Positions 60,169-64,000 of a stretch of DNA of 64,000 nt are shown one piece after another; position 1 is the first letter of the stretch, and every line of letters starts with the position of its first letter. The stretch is taken from assembly GCA_016649715.1 (NCBI GenBank), contig JAENXC010000009.1:1-64000 (forward strand). The letters run 5' to 3'. A program made the position numbers and the translations under genes. The notes under the pieces were generated by a model. The model ran no database searches. It had not been told where the DNA came from and saw nothing but the letters and a program-made list of their open reading frames with translations. This DNA is from Flavobacteriaceae bacterium. Lineage in GTDB: Bacteria; Bacteroidota; Bacteroidia; Flavobacteriales; Flavobacteriaceae.

Positions 60169-60446
60169 GCAATATTAGAGAGAACGAAACGGAAAAAAAG
60201 GTTGCAGAATTATTGACTAAATTTAAGGACAGTAAAGTTAGATATAACCATTACGCCTTATTTACTAAGGTAATAGACTCCCTTGCAAATGGCGCTGACC
60301 CATATCAAATAATTGATCATCTTTTAGGAACAATTGAGGGATTAACTGAAACTTTAAATGAACAACTTCAAAAAGGAAGTTTCCCAAAAATAGCGATGAC
60401 TTTAGAAGAATTTGAGGAATTTAATAAAAATTTCCCGAATAAGTAA
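60165..60446 (+). CDS. Hypothetical phage protein
   Basis: 93 residues, helical, acidic with ENETEKKVAELLTKFKDSK and a late LEEFEEFNKNFP. Overlaps the secreted protein gene by 4 bp. Followed by the operon terminator. No family recognised. Confidence 0.6.
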   Translation: MSNIRENETEKKVAELLTKFKDSKVRYNHYALFTKVIDSLANGADPYQIIDHLLGTIEGLTETLNEQLQKGSFPKIAMTLEEFEEFNKNFPNK

Positions 60447-60455
60447 CTCCCCAGA

Positions 60456-60487
60456 AAAGAGCCACCCCCAACAGGGTGGCTTTTTTA
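60456..60487 (+). terminator. Early operon terminator
   Basis: AGCCACCC and GGGTGGCT form a stem around CCAACA, followed by a run of Ts. It lies 14 bp after the last early stop and should end the early transcript. Confidence 0.85.
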
Positions 60488-60490
60488 TTT

Positions 60491-60540
60491 AGAAAACTTT
60501 CTATGGAACTGACAATATGGCACGAAATTTTATATATTTG
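60491..60540 (+). promoter_or_regulatory. Second repressor-operator promoter
   Basis: AGAAAACTTTCT at 60491-60502 is identical to the operator at 48332-48343. A TATATTTG -7 box follows at 60533-60540, so the operator would lie near -45 to -55 relative to the start. No good TTG -33 is evident. This promoter would be controlled by the same repressor as the early operon and drives the small gene below. Confidence 0.6.
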
Positions 60541-60814
60541 TCAGGTGCGCCCCAACAAACAAAAAAACATACAACGAGGTATTCAGAAAAACAAGTTACT
60601 GCGGTACCAAAGCATTCTCGACCTGTATCTTGAAAAGAAAACCGAGGACATCCCAGATACTGTAATTTGGCGCAAATACATTTATCCTACTTTCCACATC
60701 AGCCGCCGCACATTGGTAACCATCCTCGGCACTCCCGTAAACAAAGAATTGAAAGAAATTAAGGCGGTTGAGGATGCACAAATAAGCCTTTTCCCGTCAG
60801 ATGGCACCCCCTAA
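60503..60814 (+). CDS. Small phage protein with HTH-like C-terminus, possible middle regulator
   Basis: 103 residues from ATG 60503, or about 89 from an in-frame GTG at 60545 that coincides with the predicted transcript start (a leaderless start). The frame to 60476 begins inside the terminator and is rejected. The segment YIYPTFHISRRTLVTILGTPV reads as a helix-turn-helix. It has its own repressor-controlled promoter and precedes the late genes, as Mor and C do in Mu. The role is speculative. The last codons fall in a G/C-rich repeat. Confidence 0.5.
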   Translation: MELTIWHEILYICQVRPNKQKNIQRGIQKNKLLRYQSILDLYLEKKTEDIPDTVIWRKYIYPTFHISRRTLVTILGTPVNKELKEIKAVEDAQISLFPSDGTP

Positions 60815-60867
60815 CCCCCTAAAGGGCGAACTGCAAGTCCTCATTTCCCCCTTTAGGGGGCAGGGGG
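60806..60867. repeat. CCCCCTAA/CCCTTTAGGGGG inverted repeat between convergent modules
   Basis: CCCCCTAACCCCCTAAAGGG (60807-60826) and CCCTTTAGGGGGCAGGGGG pair with 20 bases between, giving a strong hairpin. It separates the rightward small gene from the leftward late genes and could terminate both. The CCCCCTAAAGGGG core is like a dispersed repeat I recall from Bacteroidota genomes. Confidence 0.6.
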
Positions 60868-60873
60868 AAAATA

Positions 60874-61323
60874 CTAAACGTCCGTCATTCCAAAGCCGTA
60901 AAGAATGGTGTATTCCTGCACGCCATCGTCGCGCTTGGTTCTGCGCATTCCACGGCGCAATAAAGCCCCTGCGTTTGGCACAGGCCTAAAGCCTTGCACG
61001 GCCTCGTGCACTTCCTGCATCAAATCCCAAATAGACCAACCCGCATCTTTTTGCGTTTGTGGCGCACGGCCAGAAGTATTGGTAAGTTTCAAATTTGCGA
61101 TCGTAATACTCACCATTGCCTCGCCCGTTTGTGGGTGGGTGTTGGTGGTTCTATCCCAACCTCTATCTTCAAAGCTTGCGCCAGTAATATCTATTAACGC
61201 ACACGGCCATTTAACGGGCGGGTTTTGGCTGTAATAATCCAATTGCCCCCAATCTTCGTCAACGTATTTTAAAGTTGACACAGCGGCTAATTTGGCCTGT
61301 ATATTTTTAATTACTTCTTTCAT
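60874..61323 (-). CDS. Tail terminator-like phage protein
   Basis: 149 residues. The IKNIQAKLAAVSTLKYVDEDWGQLDYY start with WPCALIDITGASFEDRG and SIWDLMQEVHEAVQGF resembles small tail terminator/completion proteins of Mu-like and other myo/siphophages. Overlaps the upstream morphogenesis gene by 17 bp. Last late gene before the convergent boundary. Call rests on position plus fold-like pattern. Confidence 0.6.
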   Translation of the reverse strand: MKEVIKNIQAKLAAVSTLKYVDEDWGQLDYYSQNPPVKWPCALIDITGASFEDRGWDRTTNTHPQTGEAMVSITIANLKLTNTSGRAPQTQKDAGWSIWDLMQEVHEAVQGFRPVPNAGALLRRGMRRTKRDDGVQEYTILYGFGMTDV

Positions 61324-61852
61324 CTTTCAACTTGTTTTTGAGGATGTCGTTATATTTTATCATATTGTCCGCCACCACATTATTTATTTCAGAATTCACG
61401 CGTTCGTGCCAGCCAATGAATTGTTTCTGCTCCACTTTCATCTTTGTGCCTGCTTTCATAAGTGCCATATACTTCCACTTTTCGGCCTCCTTGGTCAATT
61501 TATCAACGCGGGTTTTCCCGCCGCCTCCGCTTGCGCCTCCGCTGGCTTTGTAATACATAGCCCAAAAGAAGCTTTTCATTGCCTCAGTAACTTCCATTTC
61601 GCCGCCTTCGTTGTGGATGGTGGCGTAGGGCAAGGAACTGCGCCAGTTAATTTGGCCACCACTCACGCGGTGGTTTTCGCTTTTTCGCAATTTACCACTT
61701 CGCAACATTTGGCTGCCGCGGCTATTGGCGTGCTTTTCCGTTGGCCACTTCTGGTCAAAAAAGGCTTTCCGTTCAAAGTTGCGGTCAAACTCCTCAGTGA
61801 GCGAGACGGCAGTTTCATTGATGATATTTTTAACAAGGTCCTCTAAATTCAT
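61307..61852 (-). CDS. Phage virion morphogenesis protein (gpG-like)
   Basis: 181 residues. The FERKAFFDQKWPTEKH and MLRSGKLRKSENHRVSGGQINWRSSLPYATIHNEGGEM stretches fit Mu-type virion morphogenesis proteins (gpG family; tail completion). It overlaps both neighbours (17 bp with the tail gene, 4 bp with the head gene). Confidence 0.8.
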   Translation of the reverse strand: MNLEDLVKNIINETAVSLTEEFDRNFERKAFFDQKWPTEKHANSRGSQMLRSGKLRKSENHRVSGGQINWRSSLPYATIHNEGGEMEVTEAMKSFFWAMYYKASGGASGGGGKTRVDKLTKEAEKWKYMALMKAGTKMKVEQKQFIGWHERVNSEINNVVADNMIKYNDILKNKLKDERSN

Positions 61853-62691
61853 TTTTTAATCTTGTTTGCCCCAGCTACTTTTCGGTATGGATGACCAGGA
61901 GGAAAAACAACCTTTTCCTTCCCGGGATTAAAGCGGAAAATTTCCAATTGGTTCTTTCCGTTTTTGCCTTCTTTAGTGGTTGCCTTTTCGCCATTTGTAT
62001 TTGAAGCTTCACTATCGCTCTGCTCATATTTTCGCGCTAACACTTCCACAGTGGTACAACGGCACCTCCAACCATTCGGAGGAAAGTATTTATCCCAAAA
62101 CGGATCTTCTTTTGGAAGTGTGGTTTCGTCAAGTAATTGGTGGCTTGCGCGAACCTTGTCATCCTTCGCGGTTCTGTACTGCAATAGAAAGTTTTCTCCG
62201 CCTTTAAAGTTATCCCAACGCTCGGCCATCAAAACACTACCAACGCCAAAATCATACTCGGCCTCGAGATAATTCTGGTTATAGTCCGTTTTGATTTTTG
62301 AAACATCATTGCTGAAGGTTTCAAAGCTTTTTATTTTCTTGTTGTCATCCAGTAACAATTGTGAGGCCTCAAATAGTTCAGAATGTGTGCGCAGCTGTGA
62401 AAAATAGAAAATATCATTTTCCAACGCGTTTAGCATTTCCTTTGAAAGCTTGTTATCTTCCAGCGAACCGTTTAAGATGCCATTGGTGGCTCTAATTACA
62501 TCGCGGTATTCCTTCACTTTTATCAAATCCTCAGGCTTGTAACTTCCTGTTTTATGAAGTTTTTTAAAGGCTTTTTCAACGGTCGTTAAAAGTCCTTTAA
62601 ATTTCCCTTTAAGTGAAAGGGTAAAGGTTTCGCCCTGATGATTGCAGTCGCCACATTTGCAGTCGTACAAATGTGTCAAGCGGTTATGCAA
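61849..62691 (-). CDS. Minor head protein (Mu gpF-like)
   Basis: 280 residues. The C-terminal RTAKDDKVRASHQLLDETTLP, DPFWDKYFPPNGWRCRCTTVEVLA is the classical gpF (SPP1 gp7-like) motif with two Cys, and HLYDCKCGDCNHQG opens the protein. Helps build the head around the portal. Overlaps the morphogenesis gene by 4 bp. Confidence 0.92.
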   Translation of the reverse strand: MHNRLTHLYDCKCGDCNHQGETFTLSLKGKFKGLLTTVEKAFKKLHKTGSYKPEDLIKVKEYRDVIRATNGILNGSLEDNKLSKEMLNALENDIFYFSQLRTHSELFEASQLLLDDNKKIKSFETFSNDVSKIKTDYNQNYLEAEYDFGVGSVLMAERWDNFKGGENFLLQYRTAKDDKVRASHQLLDETTLPKEDPFWDKYFPPNGWRCRCTTVEVLARKYEQSDSEASNTNGEKATTKEGKNGKNQLEIFRFNPGKEKVVFPPGHPYRKVAGANKIKK

Positions 62692-62714
62692 TGCCCCGAA
62701 ATAGGTATCGGGGC

Positions 62715-63959
62715 TTAGACGAAAAAATCGGCTCCGAATGTTAAGTTTTGGTTGGGCAGCACTTTATCGCCGGTAACTTTAACGCCAAACTTTTCCTCAA
62801 GCCATTTGTCATCTACATTCTTTCCGGCTGTTAAAAGGTCTTTTGTAAAAGTGAACAGCTGGCCGATATCTTCGGTTTGTTCGTAGGCATAAACTAAATC
62901 GCCTTTTAAAACACCAAGAGCCTGTAAAGCCGGAATAACGTCACTGTTCCAGTATTTTTCAATAACGTCAAGGTCGTTATCAATCAATACTTGCAGCATA
63001 TCCTGCGCGCTTTCGTCTTTGGAGCGGGAACCGTTCTTTGTATCCTGCCCAATAATGGCACCGGTAATTAATAACGAAATTTCATTATTACACAAGTTGA
63101 TCAACTTGCTATAAACCTCACCATCTTGAACGGCTGCCTTTGCCCACTCAAAGCTTTCAGATTCGTCAATAATAAACCAAGCCGCTGCGCCCATATCGCG
63201 CATCATTCTTTCTGCTCGATTAACCATTACCGGGTCTTGTGTGTTAGTTTTCATTACCCGCGGTGGTATTCCATTGATTTCGCACAGTTCACTCCAACAA
63301 GACTCCGCAAATCGCTTAAAAAGTACGTGCGGAACCGCCGAGTTAAACAATCCCTCATTTCCTTTTTCGTGAAACTCTAAAAGCCAAGTTCCAAATTCTG
63401 AAGCTTCGCGGTAAGGTATCTTTTTGTCTTCAGTATAGTCTGGGTAAAAGTAGCCGTTAACAGGGTCTAAGTTTTCACGAGGAATTATGTCCACTTGCAA
63501 CTCGCCTAAATCATCAAACGAGAATTCCACAAGCGAAACAATGAGGTAATTACTGTCCAGAATATGGCGGTTAATTTCTTTAGTGAAAAGCGCATTTTGT
63601 AAAAGCGCTGTTTGGTCCTTGTCAACTTCACCTGATGGTTTTTTAAGTACTGGACGTTCAGCCAATGCTTTTAAAAGACGGTTTTTATATTGACTTTGCA
63701 AAAGCGCATCCATCCGCACCTCGTCAAACAGCTGTTGAATTTTAAACCACTTCGGGTTTTCCAAAAGCTTCGTCATTTTCTGCCCCTGCCCCCATGTGGC
63801 AATATCCTGCCTTGTTTTTGCCACAGATTTTGGCGCAATGATGGCGCGGTAGCCTGTACCTTTACCTTTGGCTTTTTTAACTTTGCCGTCCGCGCTTGCG
63901 AGGTTCACCTTTTGTTGGGGTATAAAACCCACTTGAACGTGTTTTTTCTTCTTTGCCAT
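62715..63959 (-). CDS. Phage portal protein (DUF935, Mu gp29-like)
   Basis: 414 residues from the ATG at 63959 (MAKKKKHVQVGFIPQQ); the frame goes to 63998, at the edge of the window, but the internal ATG is preferred. DUF935 features: an N-terminal basic segment, WFKIQQLFDEVRMDALLQSQYKNRLLKALAE, RFAESCWSELCEINGIPPRVM and MMRDMGAAAWFIIDESESFEW. It forms the portal through which DNA enters the head. Upstream of it, outside the window, terminase genes are expected. Confidence 0.9.
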   Translation of the reverse strand: MAKKKKHVQVGFIPQQKVNLASADGKVKKAKGKGTGYRAIIAPKSVAKTRQDIATWGQGQKMTKLLENPKWFKIQQLFDEVRMDALLQSQYKNRLLKALAERPVLKKPSGEVDKDQTALLQNALFTKEINRHILDSNYLIVSLVEFSFDDLGELQVDIIPRENLDPVNGYFYPDYTEDKKIPYREASEFGTWLLEFHEKGNEGLFNSAVPHVLFKRFAESCWSELCEINGIPPRVMKTNTQDPVMVNRAERMMRDMGAAAWFIIDESESFEWAKAAVQDGEVYSKLINLCNNEISLLITGAIIGQDTKNGSRSKDESAQDMLQVLIDNDLDVIEKYWNSDVIPALQALGVLKGDLVYAYEQTEDIGQLFTFTKDLLTAGKNVDDKWLEEKFGVKVTGDKVLPNQNLTFGADFFV

Positions 63960-64000
63960 CTTAATCGATATCGTGGTTAAACTTTTTTCTACTTCCAAAG

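Larger units (their letters stand above)
47055..64000. mobile_element. Mu-like transposable prophage (left part)
   Basis: From about 47055 to beyond the window. It contains a leftward S24 repressor, Ner-like protein, DDE transposase and MuB-like ATPase, DUF3164, a GemA-like protein, and Mu-type late genes (gpF-like head protein, DUF935 portal). The left border is inferred from the point where the T9SS-domain gene stops looking like itself; no direct repeat can be checked because the right end is out of view. The prophage is probably 30-45 kb, as for Mu. Confidence 0.8.

Noticed and set aside
48588-60814. Diversity-generating retroelement in the Mu-like prophage
   Set aside because: Some Bacteroidota Mu-like phages carry one, but no reverse transcriptase, template repeat or variable repeat is in this window. 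It could still lie beyond 64 kb.

Overview
The window is chromosomal DNA of a member of the Bacteroidota, most likely a marine or aquatic flavobacterium. Support comes from recurring TAnnTTTG -7 promoter boxes, a gene for a type IX secretion (T9SS) substrate-like protein, TPR-fused histidine kinases, the 2TM-domain family, many short lipoproteins of the MKKLFx...SC type, low-GC intergenic DNA, and mevalonate-pathway genes (typical of Flavobacteriia). No 16S or other marker that would fix the genus is present.

Layout. 1-3.7 kb is an accessory edge: direct repeats resembling an IS21-type terminus, a two-TM protein, a DUF2971 protein, an internally duplicated hypothetical protein, a MepB-like protein and a small lipocalin-like protein. 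4.1-12.4 kb holds isoprenoid genes (mevalonate diphosphate decarboxylase, mevalonate kinase, a UbiA prenyltransferase) around a 1093-residue TPR-CHAT protein, then an rRNA/tRNA methyltransferase. 12.6-24.7 kb is housekeeping: mutS, tRNA-Gly and tRNA-Leu, small lipoproteins, an XRE/S24 regulator with its own operators, kdtA, a DegT aminotransferase with galE, hemerythrin, cupin, OsmC and D-serine dehydratase. 24.8-36.6 kb has fabD, folA, a class V aminotransferase, the ergothioneine pair egtD/egtB, two TonB-like proteins, thyA, a concentrative nucleoside transporter, a bifunctional nuclease and etfAB. 37-45.5 kb has beta-barrel proteins and two sets of TPR-type sensor kinases and response regulators with a 43-residue lipoprotein between them.

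From about 47.05 kb to the right edge lies the left part of a Mu-like transposable prophage. It probably inserted into a T9SS-substrate-like gene, whose product stops at the first residues of its C-terminal sorting domain. The phage runs: left-end repeats; a leftward S24 repressor; a divergent operator/promoter region; a rightward early operon (Ner-like protein, DDE transposase, MuB-like ATPase, a second P-loop ATPase, DUF3164, a GemA-like protein, an acyl carrier protein, a MazG-like protein, DUF1508 and many small proteins); a terminator; a second promoter carrying the same operator sequence and driving one small gene; then leftward late genes (tail terminator-like, virion morphogenesis, Mu gpF-like head protein, DUF935 portal) that meet the early operon at a G/C-rich hairpin. 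Terminase, capsid, tail and lysis genes and the right end must lie beyond 64 kb.

The most notable points are a phage-encoded acyl carrier protein overlapping a MazG-like gene, the shared repressor operator 12 kb away from the main operator, the convergent early/late layout (unlike Mu), and the interruption of a T9SS gene. All functional calls come from reading motifs by eye; no database search was possible.
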